Below, in pieces: positions 8,460-16,814 of a stretch of 46,589 nucleotides of DNA; the stretch's first letter is position 1; every line of letters begins with the position of its first letter. The stretch spans positions 1 to 46,589 of the forward strand of contig VMSU01000084.1 of NCBI GenBank assembly GCA_013792005.1, read 5' to 3'. Position numbers and translations under genes: made by a program. Below the pieces are notes generated by a model that was not told the origin of the DNA, did no database searches, and saw nothing but the letters and a program-made list of their open reading frames with translations. This DNA is from Desulfobulbaceae bacterium. GTDB lineage: Bacteria > Desulfobacterota > Desulfobulbia > Desulfobulbales > VMSU01.

Positions 8460-9595
8460 TGGACATGGGGCAAAAAAATAAAAATACCCTTTTTTGTATC
8501 TTCGTTATAGGTTTGCTGTTAGTCCCGGTGAGTGGGTTATTTTTTCAACAGGACAAGAAGATGGCTGAACAGGAGAGGCGTGTCCTCGCGGAGATGCCGG
8601 CACTGCCTAACTCATGGCAGGATGTGGCTAGGTTTTCTGCCGCCTTCTTGCGGTTCTTTAACGATAATTTCGCCTTTCGCCGACAGTTGATCGCTTGGCG
8701 CAGTGCGAGTAAGGTCTTGGCCCTTGGCGTAAGTTCTCATCCCGATGTCGTTCTCGGCAAAGAGGGATGGCTTTATTACGATGCGGAGCAGCAACTTGCC
8801 GATTATCGTGGACTCCATCCCTTGACTGATACGGATTTGCTGAAGACGGTGCGGGCTCTGGAAAATCGAGTTGAGCTTCTTGATCAGGTGAAAATTCCCT
8901 ACCTCCTTGTCCTGGTTCCGAGTAAGCACACCATCTACCCGGAATATCTTCCTGACCGATTTGCCAGGGTCAAGGCGAAAACCAGACTTGACCAAATTGT
9001 TGAGGCACTGAAAGTCTCAGGTCGTGTTCCTTTTATTGATCTCCGAGACTCCCTGCAAGGGGCTAAGTCAACGGGTCTTCTGTATTTTAAAGCCGATACC
9101 CACTGGAACCAACGCGGTGCCTTTCAGGGGTACAGGGAGGTGATGAAGGCTGCCCGCCAGTGGTTGCCAACCGTCCCCATCCTCGATATTAATGCGGTCC
9201 GATACGACATTGGCCCATTAAGGGAATATGATTTAGCCAATTTTCTTGTACTGAACTGGTATTTTCGGGAAAAGATGCCGCTGGTGTCTGTTCTCTCCCA
9301 TAAAGGGGCCAGAGATACGGAGTTTGATCCTCTGCTACAGGGAATGATTGACAACAGTCAACCTCCAGAGCGCCAACCTTTTGGTTATTCAAATCCAGAA
9401 GGAGAAGGGCGGGTCGTGGTTTTCAGGGACTCATTTGGTTCGGACATGGTACCCTATTTGGGGGAGAGTTTTAAAGAGAGCCTTTATATCTGGAATAAGA
9501 TGAGCCCTAACCTCCTTCTTCCAATCCTACGCGGAGGTTTCTGGCCCGACTTGGTAATCGAAGAGGTTCTCGAACGGCTTGCCGATTTTGATTGA
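8459..9595 (+). CDS. AlgJ/AlgX-like SGNH acetyltransferase
   Basis: A 378-residue protein with one N-terminal membrane segment (LFCIFVIGLLLVPVSGLFF) and a periplasmic SGNH-like domain. The AlgJ/AlgX pattern is visible: EGWLYY near residue 103, the catalytic DxH pair as Asp213-Thr-His215 in KADTHWN, and the nucleophile Ser325 in FRDSFG. The ATG at 8459 overlaps the preceding stop codon (TGATG), indicating translational coupling with the MBOAT protein; a further in-frame ATG two codons later is also possible. The pair is expected to move an acetyl group from the cytoplasm to a polysaccharide at the cell envelope. Which polysaccharide is inferred only from the neighbourhood. Confidence 0.88.
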   Translation: MDMGQKNKNTLFCIFVIGLLLVPVSGLFFQQDKKMAEQERRVLAEMPALPNSWQDVARFSAAFLRFFNDNFAFRRQLIAWRSASKVLALGVSSHPDVVLGKEGWLYYDAEQQLADYRGLHPLTDTDLLKTVRALENRVELLDQVKIPYLLVLVPSKHTIYPEYLPDRFARVKAKTRLDQIVEALKVSGRVPFIDLRDSLQGAKSTGLLYFKADTHWNQRGAFQGYREVMKAARQWLPTVPILDINAVRYDIGPLREYDLANFLVLNWYFREKMPLVSVLSHKGARDTEFDPLLQGMIDNSQPPERQPFGYSNPEGEGRVVVFRDSFGSDMVPYLGESFKESLYIWNKMSPNLLLPILRGGFWPDLVIEEVLERLADFD

Positions 9596-9918
9596 TGGGA
9601 CCGTCAAGGGTTTTCCGGGGGGAGATGTTGATAAGTCCGATTTCTTTAGATTGTGGCGAGATGTGTAAGGGGGCAGGGTCTTTGTCGGATGGTAGTGCTT
9701 TTCGTAGATTGATCAGGGGGTAAGGAGATCCTTGAGGTAATGACATTGACAACAATAGTCTGCCCTGCTAAATCATTGTTAATGAGGATAATATTATGGT
9801 TGCTGGGGGGCAGGTCCTGGATTCCTTAATTGCTCTTGGCACGGAAGGGGCGCGGGTTGGGTCTTTTAGTCGTTGTCAGTCACAGTTTTCATAGCCGTTG
9901 AGATAGAAGAGAGAAGAG
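9596..9918 (+). promoter_or_regulatory. Intergenic region before wzm with candidate promoter
   Basis: This 323-base gap holds no credible gene. A perfect TTGACA lies at 9746-9751, followed after 17 bases by TAAATC at 9769-9774, a weak -10 box. A transcript from here would have a leader of roughly 140 bases. An AGAGAAGAG stretch gives the ribosome-binding site just before the ATG at 9919. I see no hairpin or repeat of note in the rest. Confidence 0.35.
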
Positions 9919-10728
9919 ATGGGTTTAGCACGCGAAGGCTTAGAGTTCATCGGTGAGGTCTACGAACGCCGCAAGCAAATTTACGACCTCACTCGTCGAG
10001 ATTTTAAGGACCGCTATTCGGGATCTTTTCTCGGGATGATGTGGGCTTTCCTTGAGCCCTTGGCCATGATGAGTATCATGTGGGCGGTGTTCAGCCTGGG
10101 ATTGAAAGTTCAACCCAGTGGCGACATTCCTTTTGTGGCCTACCTCTTCACCGGGCAGGTGGCGTATAATTTCTTCTCTGATGCTGTTGGTGCTTCTGCT
10201 GGGGTGATCAGGGCCTATTCATTTCTGGTTAAGAAGGTTAAATTCCGGATTGCTATCCTGCCCATTGTCAAGATTAACTCTGCTATCATCATCCATGGCA
10301 TATTTCTTATGATTGTCATGGGGATCATTTGGGCAAGCGGTGTTAAGCCCAGTTGGTACTGGTTGCAGACTTTCTACTATATGTTTTCACTGCTTTTTTT
10401 ACTTCTGGGACTCAGTTGGCTGTTTTCGGCGCTTGGGGTCTTTGTTAAGGATATCGCTAACGTCATTCAGATTTTCATTACCTTCGGCTTCTGGTTGACC
10501 CCGATATTCTGGGAGAAAACCATGGTGCCTCCAGAGTATCAGGTCTATCTCTGTCTCAACCCGATGTTTTATATTGTTCAAGGCTACCGGGACAGTTTTC
10601 TCTACCATGTGCCGTTTTGGGAGCATCCGGTTAACACTCTCTATTTCTGGGGGGTGGCGTGGCTTGCCCTTTTATCCGGTATCCTGGCCTTCAAAAAACT
10701 AAGACCTCATTTTGCCGATATCTTGTAA
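9919..10728 (+). CDS. wzm: ABC-2 polysaccharide export permease (Wzm/KpsM type)
   Basis: A 269-residue inner-membrane protein with six hydrophobic segments. It opens with the amphipathic YDLTRRDFKDRYSGSFLGMM region and WAFLEPLAMM, which are hallmarks of Wzm/TagG/KpsM permeases, and has NPMFYIVQGYRDSFLY near the C-terminus. It would form the membrane channel for exporting a lipid-linked polysaccharide. The partner ATPase (Wzt), which normally follows directly, is absent: the next gene is convergent and overlaps the wzm 3' end by 22 bases. The ATPase must be encoded outside this window or have been lost. Confidence 0.9.
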   Translation: MGLAREGLEFIGEVYERRKQIYDLTRRDFKDRYSGSFLGMMWAFLEPLAMMSIMWAVFSLGLKVQPSGDIPFVAYLFTGQVAYNFFSDAVGASAGVIRAYSFLVKKVKFRIAILPIVKINSAIIIHGIFLMIVMGIIWASGVKPSWYWLQTFYYMFSLLFLLLGLSWLFSALGVFVKDIANVIQIFITFGFWLTPIFWEKTMVPPEYQVYLCLNPMFYIVQGYRDSFLYHVPFWEHPVNTLYFWGVAWLALLSGILAFKKLRPHFADIL

Positions 10729-11600
10729 TCGAGCAGTCCCTCCCAATATCCCTTCCAATAAGCTGATATCAGTTCCGGGCGGCGACGTAGCATCCCAAAG
10801 ACAATCACTGCGCCCGGCAGTTTGATCAGGGTATTGAAGGCCATGAAGACAAGATATTGATACCACGTGGCCCAGCGGCGCATGAACCAGACTCGGTTTC
10901 TGGAGAAGTAATAGACATAGTTCCGGCTCTGAAATCCGACAGTTGACGAGACCTCATGGATCAGTCTGGCTGCCGGGACATAGGCCAGGGTAAAGCCCTT
11001 TTCGATGAAACGCTGGCAATAATCTGTATCCTCGTAATAGAGGAAGTATCGTTCATCCATCATGCCCACCTCACGGATTGCCTGTGCTTTGATTAGCATG
11101 GCGCAACCAGAAAGGCACGGCACTGCAAGCGCAGGCCCATCTCCATCGTGGCGGGAGTCCATTACCTGACTCGGTCCGCCCTTCCACCAGTTCATTCGCG
11201 CCCCTCCATACCATACTGCATCTCCTTGACCGTTATCGCGCAGGATCTTGGGTCCTACCATGCCTAAGAGTGGATCATTTTCCAGTTCCTTCAGCAGGAT
11301 GTCGATGAAGTCATGTTCTGTCCAGGTGTCCGGGTTCAGGAGGAGGATATAGTCAAGCTCTTGCTCCATGGCCTGGGATATTCCTAGGTTGCATCCCCCG
11401 GCGAAGCCGGTGTTGGCGCGGGGAACTATGGCCGTGATCTCCGGGTGATCTTTGGTGATAAGGTCGGTTTCGGGAATAGGACTGTTGTCAACTACGATAA
11501 AATGAAGATCATTTTTGCAGTGCTGCTTGAGGCTTGTCAGGCAGCGATTAAGCATATCGTGCGCCATGAAGTTGACGCTGACGACTCCTATTGCGGCCAT
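10707..11600 (-). CDS. GT2 glycosyltransferase (rhamnosyltransferase-like)
   Basis: A 297-residue GT-A fold enzyme. It has IGVVSVNFMAHDML, the nucleotide-binding VVDNSP, the NTGFAGGCNLGI loop, LLLNPDTW in the DxD position, a GCAMLIKAQAI strand and DERYFLYYEDTDYCQR, which is typical of the RfbN/WbbL-like rhamnosyltransferases. A short hydrophobic C-terminal part may bind the membrane. It overlaps the upstream GT4 gene by 13 bases in the minus-strand operon and converges on wzm with a 22-base tail overlap. Rhamnose as donor is plausible since rfbABCD lies in the same window, but this is inference. Confidence 0.88.
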   Translation of the reverse strand: MAAIGVVSVNFMAHDMLNRCLTSLKQHCKNDLHFIVVDNSPIPETDLITKDHPEITAIVPRANTGFAGGCNLGISQAMEQELDYILLLNPDTWTEHDFIDILLKELENDPLLGMVGPKILRDNGQGDAVWYGGARMNWWKGGPSQVMDSRHDGDGPALAVPCLSGCAMLIKAQAIREVGMMDERYFLYYEDTDYCQRFIEKGFTLAYVPAARLIHEVSSTVGFQSRNYVYYFSRNRVWFMRRWATWYQYLVFMAFNTLIKLPGAVIVFGMLRRRPELISAYWKGYWEGLLDYKISAK

Positions 11601-12760
11601 GAGGTATCACCCTTCAGGAGTTGTTGAAGGGTCGCGGAATTTTTTGCCATGCAGAAGAGGTCGGCATTTTCCTGGCGAGCCGTTAATAGTGCGTGCTTGG
11701 CGGGTTCCGGGCCATTCAAGTAGTTAATCCACTCATGGGCCTCAGCAAGAATTTTGATGGCAGGGTCATCGTGGAGTGAAATCCCGCGGACAGCCAGTGG
11801 CGTGGCAATAATCGGCATCCGATTATAAAGTGATTCCGCTACCTTGATGTTGATCCCGGCCCCACAGCTGATTGGTTGGATCATCAGGTCCACCTCTTGC
11901 CATACCTGGTCTAAGTCACGGACAAAGCCGTGTCCGATAATGCGTGAATCATCGTGCATCACAGCACTGCCCTGCCCGTAGAGGTGTAGTTCGATATTAT
12001 TACCGATGTGTGGCCAGACTTCGTCAAGAAACCACTGCAGGCTGCGGCTATTGGGCCACCACTCGAGATTACCAAGAAAACCAAGGCGTAGCGGCCTGGT
12101 TTGACTCGGTCTCTGAGTGCTCATTTCTGAAGATTCTTCGTCGAGGGGAGTGATCAGCCTTGGGTGTGGTTTGTAATCGAAGGAGGGGAGGATGGTAGAT
12201 ATGCTGGCGCTGGGAGCGAATCGGCTCAGGATTTTTCGGTCATCATCAGCGATGGTGACGATCTTGTTCACCTGTCTGATGTGGTCGATCTCAAAATTTT
12301 TGAATTTTTCGGCGTCGGCCCGCAGCAGCCGCCCCAGCCAGAGAACGTTGTCGTAGCGTGCAACCTGCTGTTCGTAGAGGCGGTGTTCGATGTTGTGCGA
12401 GATGAAAAGAATTCTGGCCTTCGGCGGCAGAAGCTCAAGTGTCCACAGCATTTCAGCGCCGTTGATCACAAAGAGGGAATACGACTGTACCGACAAGGCG
12501 GCAAGTACCCTGAACCGGAAGCGCCGGGTCCGGAAATGGTTGACTTTGGCCGGGTACTTGGAAAACTGGGACGCCACAATGTCGAAAACCTGACGCCATT
12601 GCCGCCAGATCCGGCTGTGCTGGGGGTGGACAAAGATTTCGTCTACAATCAGTGACGGATCGTTGCGAGTGAGCATGTTCCTGATTGACTCCCGGTAGAT
12701 AGCCCCGCCATGAATGTAGCGGGTATTTTTCATGTGGGCGAGGATCAGGGCGTGGGACAT
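11588..12760 (-). CDS. GT4-family glycosyltransferase
   Basis: A 390-residue GT-B enzyme. The N-terminal lobe includes RILFISHNIEHRLYEQQ; the C-terminal lobe has LGFLGNLEWWPNSRSLQWFL, then ISCGAGINIKVAESLYNRMPII and ATPLAVRGI. The GAGIxxKxxE core matches the C-terminal lobe of the plus-strand GT4 at 374-1987, so the two are distant paralogues with the same fold subtype. It overlaps the upstream gene by 16 bases and the downstream one by 13, so the three transferases are probably translated as a coupled set. Donor and acceptor are not readable. Confidence 0.87.
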   Translation of the reverse strand: MSHALILAHMKNTRYIHGGAIYRESIRNMLTRNDPSLIVDEIFVHPQHSRIWRQWRQVFDIVASQFSKYPAKVNHFRTRRFRFRVLAALSVQSYSLFVINGAEMLWTLELLPPKARILFISHNIEHRLYEQQVARYDNVLWLGRLLRADAEKFKNFEIDHIRQVNKIVTIADDDRKILSRFAPSASISTILPSFDYKPHPRLITPLDEESSEMSTQRPSQTRPLRLGFLGNLEWWPNSRSLQWFLDEVWPHIGNNIELHLYGQGSAVMHDDSRIIGHGFVRDLDQVWQEVDLMIQPISCGAGINIKVAESLYNRMPIIATPLAVRGISLHDDPAIKILAEAHEWINYLNGPEPAKHALLTARQENADLFCMAKNSATLQQLLKGDTSWPQ

Positions 12761-14001
12761 CGATTTTTTAAAACTTCGTCAAAAAGAGCGGAAAATGATG
12801 CGGCGGACGATTGGCGAGAGAAGTTATTTGCGGCAAGAGTTTTGCCTTTTGTTATTAGTTGTTGGGTAAGGTTTTTGTCGGTGTGGATTCTTTCCATTGC
12901 TGCTGCAATCTCTTCCGGTGCGTTTTCATTAACAAGAAGCCCTGTTTCTTCGTGGTGGATGGAGTCAATGATTCCTCCAGAACGAGTTGCAATTACAGGA
13001 ATGCCAGCCATTAATGCTTCGATGAAGGTGAGACCTTGTGCTTCAATCCAGCCTTCAGGTGAGCGCTTGGATGGGCCTACGAAGATATCAGCGGCCTGGT
13101 ACCAAGAGGGAAGTTCTTCTGCTGTGACCCAACCAGGAAATGAAACCTGATTGGCAATACCGAGTTTTTCTGCGAGACTGCTGAAGAGAAGTTTGTCTTG
13201 CCCTTCGCCGATAATAATAGCGGTGATGTCTGGGAGTTTTGGGATGAGCAAGCCAATTGCCTTGAGGAGATCATCAACTCCTTTTTCCATGACCAATCGT
13301 CCCACAAAAATGATTAGGGGGCCATTGCCACGCCGGTAGCGATTACGTAGTTTGGCAGATGTACTGCGAGGGACTGCCAGAGTTTGTGCAACTCCCATGG
13401 GGATCCGCCGAAGAATCCGGAGGGGTTTACTTAAAAGTTCTTGGGTAGCGTGTTCAGCAACGGAACTGTTAACTGTTGTGGCATCAACATGTTTGAGGGT
13501 GAAGCGCTTACATAAAAGAAAAAGCGGGTTGCGGAGTGCAAAAATATCACTACCGTGAATTGTCGTGATGTGGGGTATTTTACAAATGAGGTTGGCAATG
13601 ACCCCCGTAAATCCTTGAGGAAGAAGGCAGTGGGTGTGGAGTAAACTATATTGTTGTGTCAGCAGTTCTCGAATGATGTTGAATGTCTCTAATAGTAGAA
13701 AAGGAAAGATCTTAATATAATCGAAAGGATTGTTTCGCAGATTGACAAGCATACCACCATGGTAACAAACAGTCTCGAGGCGTTCTGGCCAGAGGTACCG
13801 AAATCGTTTGATACGCACCCCATCCAAAGTTTCGTTGGATTGTGTTCCAGGAGCATGCGGAGCTAACACTGTAATTTCCCACCCTAATTTCTGTAGGTCT
13901 TGGGCAAGGTGCAAGACGAATGGAGTGGTACTGTCCCCTTTCCATCTGGGAAAGTTAGAGGCAACACATAGAATATGTCGGCGTTTAGTGGGGTCTTTCA
14001 C
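12745..14001 (-). CDS. GT4-family glycosyltransferase (WcaL/PimB-like)
   Basis: A 418-residue retaining GT-B enzyme. The N-terminus shows ILCVASNFPRWKGDSTTPFV and later TTIHGSDIFALRNP; the C-terminal lobe has IIFVGRLVMEKGVDDLL and the E-x7-E catalytic motif in EAQGLTFIEALMAGIPVIAT. The start codon is GTG, three bases after the stop codon of the upstream radical SAM gene. Base composition is visibly more A/T-rich than in the next two downstream transferase genes, a feature shared with the radical SAM gene, so this pair may have been acquired separately. It is predicted to act at the cytoplasmic membrane face. Confidence 0.9.
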   Translation of the reverse strand: MKDPTKRRHILCVASNFPRWKGDSTTPFVLHLAQDLQKLGWEITVLAPHAPGTQSNETLDGVRIKRFRYLWPERLETVCYHGGMLVNLRNNPFDYIKIFPFLLLETFNIIRELLTQQYSLLHTHCLLPQGFTGVIANLICKIPHITTIHGSDIFALRNPLFLLCKRFTLKHVDATTVNSSVAEHATQELLSKPLRILRRIPMGVAQTLAVPRSTSAKLRNRYRRGNGPLIIFVGRLVMEKGVDDLLKAIGLLIPKLPDITAIIIGEGQDKLLFSSLAEKLGIANQVSFPGWVTAEELPSWYQAADIFVGPSKRSPEGWIEAQGLTFIEALMAGIPVIATRSGGIIDSIHHEETGLLVNENAPEEIAAAMERIHTDKNLTQQLITKGKTLAANNFSRQSSAASFSALFDEVLKNRCPTP

Positions 14002-14004
14002 TGT

Positions 14005-15525
14005 TTACCGGATTACGCTCTGGAAAAATGCAACTCCGTTAAGGACGGCTGCTTTAAGTCCTGCTCGACGCACATTGTACCAGATGATTTTTGGTCGGAG
14101 ATAAAATTTTCGATAGGCCCATTTCTGTAGGGTTACGAGGTCATCTGCGGTGAGATCGTTCATTTCCATTACGGAGTTGCCATAGCGTCGATATTCTGCC
14201 CAATCTTCGGTGAGCAGTTTGATTCCGCCAAAGCCTTGACGCGCTAATTCCAGTAACTCGCTCCCAGGGTACGGCGTTGCGATATTAATATATGCTTGGT
14301 AACATTCGAGCTCGCATGCGAACTCAATTGTTTCTCGAACGGTTTTCTTGGTCTCGTAAGGGTGACCGATTATTATAGAGCAACGAGTCTCAATGTCATG
14401 CTTGCTGCAAAGTTTGTAAGCAGTATGGTAGGCTTCCTTTGGAATTCCTTTTTTTATTGCTTTTAGAATTTGTTCGTTTCCGGTCTCTACACCGAAGGAG
14501 AGGCGGTTTAGACCTATTTTTTTCATTTCAATGAGCAATTCTTCGTCCAGAGCGTTCGCTCGGGTATAGCCTTCCCAGGTAAATATGATGTTGTTTTTTT
14601 TGATGGCATTTACCATTTCCAGGATCTTTTCTCTGTTGATAGTTAGAGTGTCATCTTGGAAATGGAGATGTTTGATGCCAAGATTCTTTGTTATGTAGGT
14701 GAGTTCGTCGATGATTCGTGCAATGCTGTGGTAACGCATTCCTGGGAACATGGTTTGCGCTCCGCAGAAGATGCATTGGAATGGGCATCCTCTTTGTGTA
14801 GTGATAGCAGTGACTGGAACAAAGCCTTTTTGGGGAACGCTCCAAATATATTTTTCGTTGCGTAAGAGGTCGCGTGCGGGGAATGGGATACGGTCGAGAT
14901 CTTTGATCAGTGCACGTTTGGGGTTAATGATGACTTCTCCCTGGTGTCGAAAGAGGAGACCGTTGATGACTTTCAGTTGCTCGAAGTCTGGATCGCTGAT
15001 CGAGACTGCGAGAAGATTTGCGAGTTCCACGACTGTGGCTTCTGCTTCTCCGTAGAAACCATAATCAACCATGGATTGATGCATGGTTTGTACCGGGAGG
15101 GCAGTGATATGGTACCCACCTAACCATGTGATTATGTTAGTTTTTTGTTTTACTTGGTGGATAATTTCAAAAGCGGAAGAGATAATAGGTGTTGTGGCTG
15201 TTAATCCTACAATATCAGGTTTTCTGCTAATGATTTCATCAACGATCGAAAAGGCATCAAATCCATCAATGTCGCAGTCGATAACTTCAACGTAATGACC
15301 AGTGGCCCGGAGGACTCCCGCAATGTAAAGAATGCCCAAGGGCATTTGAGGAGATGCTGCGGCCTTGGCTGCGGCCTTGAAGCTACCGTAGGCAACGGTG
15401 GCAGGAGGATTGATAAGTAATATCTTCAGTGGCACCGTGGTTTTTTGTTCCCAAGGGTACATATCTTCTTGGGCTGTTTGCCGGCGTCTGTCCTGAATTG
15501 ACTCGTGGTCTGATGGGAAAATCAT
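14005..15525 (-). CDS. B12-binding radical SAM protein
   Basis: A 506-residue protein. A cobalamin-binding-like domain covers about residues 33-170 (KILLINPPATVAYG, MPLGILYIAGVL, IVGLTATTP, WLGGYH), and the radical SAM domain follows with CX3CX2C at Cys247, Cys251 and Cys254 (RGCPFQCIFC). The later FQDDTL, EGYTRANALDEELL and LSFGVETGNEQILK segments are typical of the BchE/HpnJ-like class. The ATG at 15525 has an AGGGG site upstream; an internal ATG at 15462 is possible. These enzymes commonly methylate or rearrange unactivated carbons, including in lipids and antibiotics. Here it may modify a sugar or a polyprenyl/lipid anchor of the glycan; the substrate is unknown. Confidence 0.88.
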   Translation of the reverse strand: MIFPSDHESIQDRRRQTAQEDMYPWEQKTTVPLKILLINPPATVAYGSFKAAAKAAASPQMPLGILYIAGVLRATGHYVEVIDCDIDGFDAFSIVDEIISRKPDIVGLTATTPIISSAFEIIHQVKQKTNIITWLGGYHITALPVQTMHQSMVDYGFYGEAEATVVELANLLAVSISDPDFEQLKVINGLLFRHQGEVIINPKRALIKDLDRIPFPARDLLRNEKYIWSVPQKGFVPVTAITTQRGCPFQCIFCGAQTMFPGMRYHSIARIIDELTYITKNLGIKHLHFQDDTLTINREKILEMVNAIKKNNIIFTWEGYTRANALDEELLIEMKKIGLNRLSFGVETGNEQILKAIKKGIPKEAYHTAYKLCSKHDIETRCSIIIGHPYETKKTVRETIEFACELECYQAYINIATPYPGSELLELARQGFGGIKLLTEDWAEYRRYGNSVMEMNDLTADDLVTLQKWAYRKFYLRPKIIWYNVRRAGLKAAVLNGVAFFQSVIR

Positions 15526-15601
15526 TATAGGCCCCTAGCGGGTTTGATGGTTGGGATAATTTCAAAACCCCTTATAACTTGTGATGTCATGGGTTAAGGA
15601 T

Positions 15602-16609
15602 TTAGTGGCTCTTGGTTTTGTGCGATTGGAAATGAGTTTTGAGCTGACTAACTTGGGTGCCTTTGCCCAGATGGTCAATTTCAATCCGTTTAATTCTGAT
15701 CAAGGCCTCTTCTATCAGGCGGCGATTAAAAGAGATGACATCACCAATAAAACCCATAACTAGAACTTGAAAGCCAATCATAAGGAGAACACTCCCCAGG
15801 ATCAAAGATTGGATGTGACCATCACCAAGTCCTTTAATGTAAAAGAAAAAGTATCTAACCATTGGCACTAATCCGCCCACCATAATGATCAGACTCATGA
15901 TGAAAAAGTATCGCAGCGGCTGGTGCATGGCGTACATGCGGGTCATAGTGTTGAACTGGTTGATGACGAAGCTCGGAATGTTTTTAACCAATCTTGATTC
16001 GCGGGTTTTGGGGTTGGTGCCAATGCCTACGCTGGCTACCGCCAGATTGCGTTTACCGGCCTGGAGGATGGTCTCCACCGTGTAGGAGTAATGGGTCAGG
16101 ATATTGAGCTGCATGGCGGCGTCGCGGGAGAAGGCCCGGAAGCCGCTGACAGCGTCCGGGATGTTGGCTCCGGAGAGGATGCGGACAATGGCGCTGCCGA
16201 ATTTCTGTAACAGTTTCTTGTGGAGGTCAAAGTGGGGGATGGTGTCGGTCTGGCGGTCGCCGATGACAATGTCGGCTGTGCCATTGACAATTGGGGCGAC
16301 CAGCTTGGCGATGTCTTTGCCCTGGTACTGGTTATCTCCATCAGTATTGACGATGATATCCGCCCCTAGGCGCAGGCAGGCATCAAGGCCGATGCGGAAG
16401 GAGGCGGCAAGCCCCTTATTGTTGAGGTTGCAGACGATATGATCCACGCCGATCTCTCGGGCTACCTCGACGGTGCGGTCGGTGCTGCCGTCATCGATAA
16501 TCAGGATCTCGACCTGGTCGATGCCCTCGATCTGGCGAGGAATATCGGCCACAGTCTGAGGCAGGGTATGTTCTTCATTGAGGCAGGGGATCTGGACGAT
16601 GAGTTTCAT
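15602..16609 (-). CDS. GT2 polyprenyl-phosphate glycosyltransferase, membrane-anchored (DPM1-like)
   Basis: A 335-residue protein from the ATG at 16609; the open frame runs further upstream to 16735, but the GT2 fold begins exactly here (MKLIVQIPCLNEEHTLPQTV). It shows IIDDGSTDRT, then NTDGDNQYQ in the DxD position, DIVIGDRQ, and a DAVSGFRAFSRDAA acceptor loop, all as in dolichyl/undecaprenyl-phosphate mannose synthases. Two hydrophobic segments close the C-terminus (FFIMSLIIMVGGLV and ILGSVLLMIGFQVLVMGF). It probably loads a hexose onto undecaprenyl phosphate for later transfer in the periplasm. It is the first gene of the minus-strand transferase set. Confidence 0.9.
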   Translation of the reverse strand: MKLIVQIPCLNEEHTLPQTVADIPRQIEGIDQVEILIIDDGSTDRTVEVAREIGVDHIVCNLNNKGLAASFRIGLDACLRLGADIIVNTDGDNQYQGKDIAKLVAPIVNGTADIVIGDRQTDTIPHFDLHKKLLQKFGSAIVRILSGANIPDAVSGFRAFSRDAAMQLNILTHYSYTVETILQAGKRNLAVASVGIGTNPKTRESRLVKNIPSFVINQFNTMTRMYAMHQPLRYFFIMSLIIMVGGLVPMVRYFFFYIKGLGDGHIQSLILGSVLLMIGFQVLVMGFIGDVISFNRRLIEEALIRIKRIEIDHLGKGTQVSQLKTHFQSHKTKSH

Positions 16610-16814
16610 GATGGCGTGCCTGAGCGTTTGAAGTTGTTGTAGCCCTCTGTCCTGGCGGGTATCGATTGCCAAGGAAGGGAAATTGTAGCTAATAGTTGGC
16701 AGTCTCGTTGTCTGGTGCCTTGACAGCCATTGCAAGGAGATGCGACGCCACTGGGGAAGAAATTTTGGTTCGTCTTCATTCGGTTTACTCCCCGTTCACC
16801 AATCAAGAGGCGAT

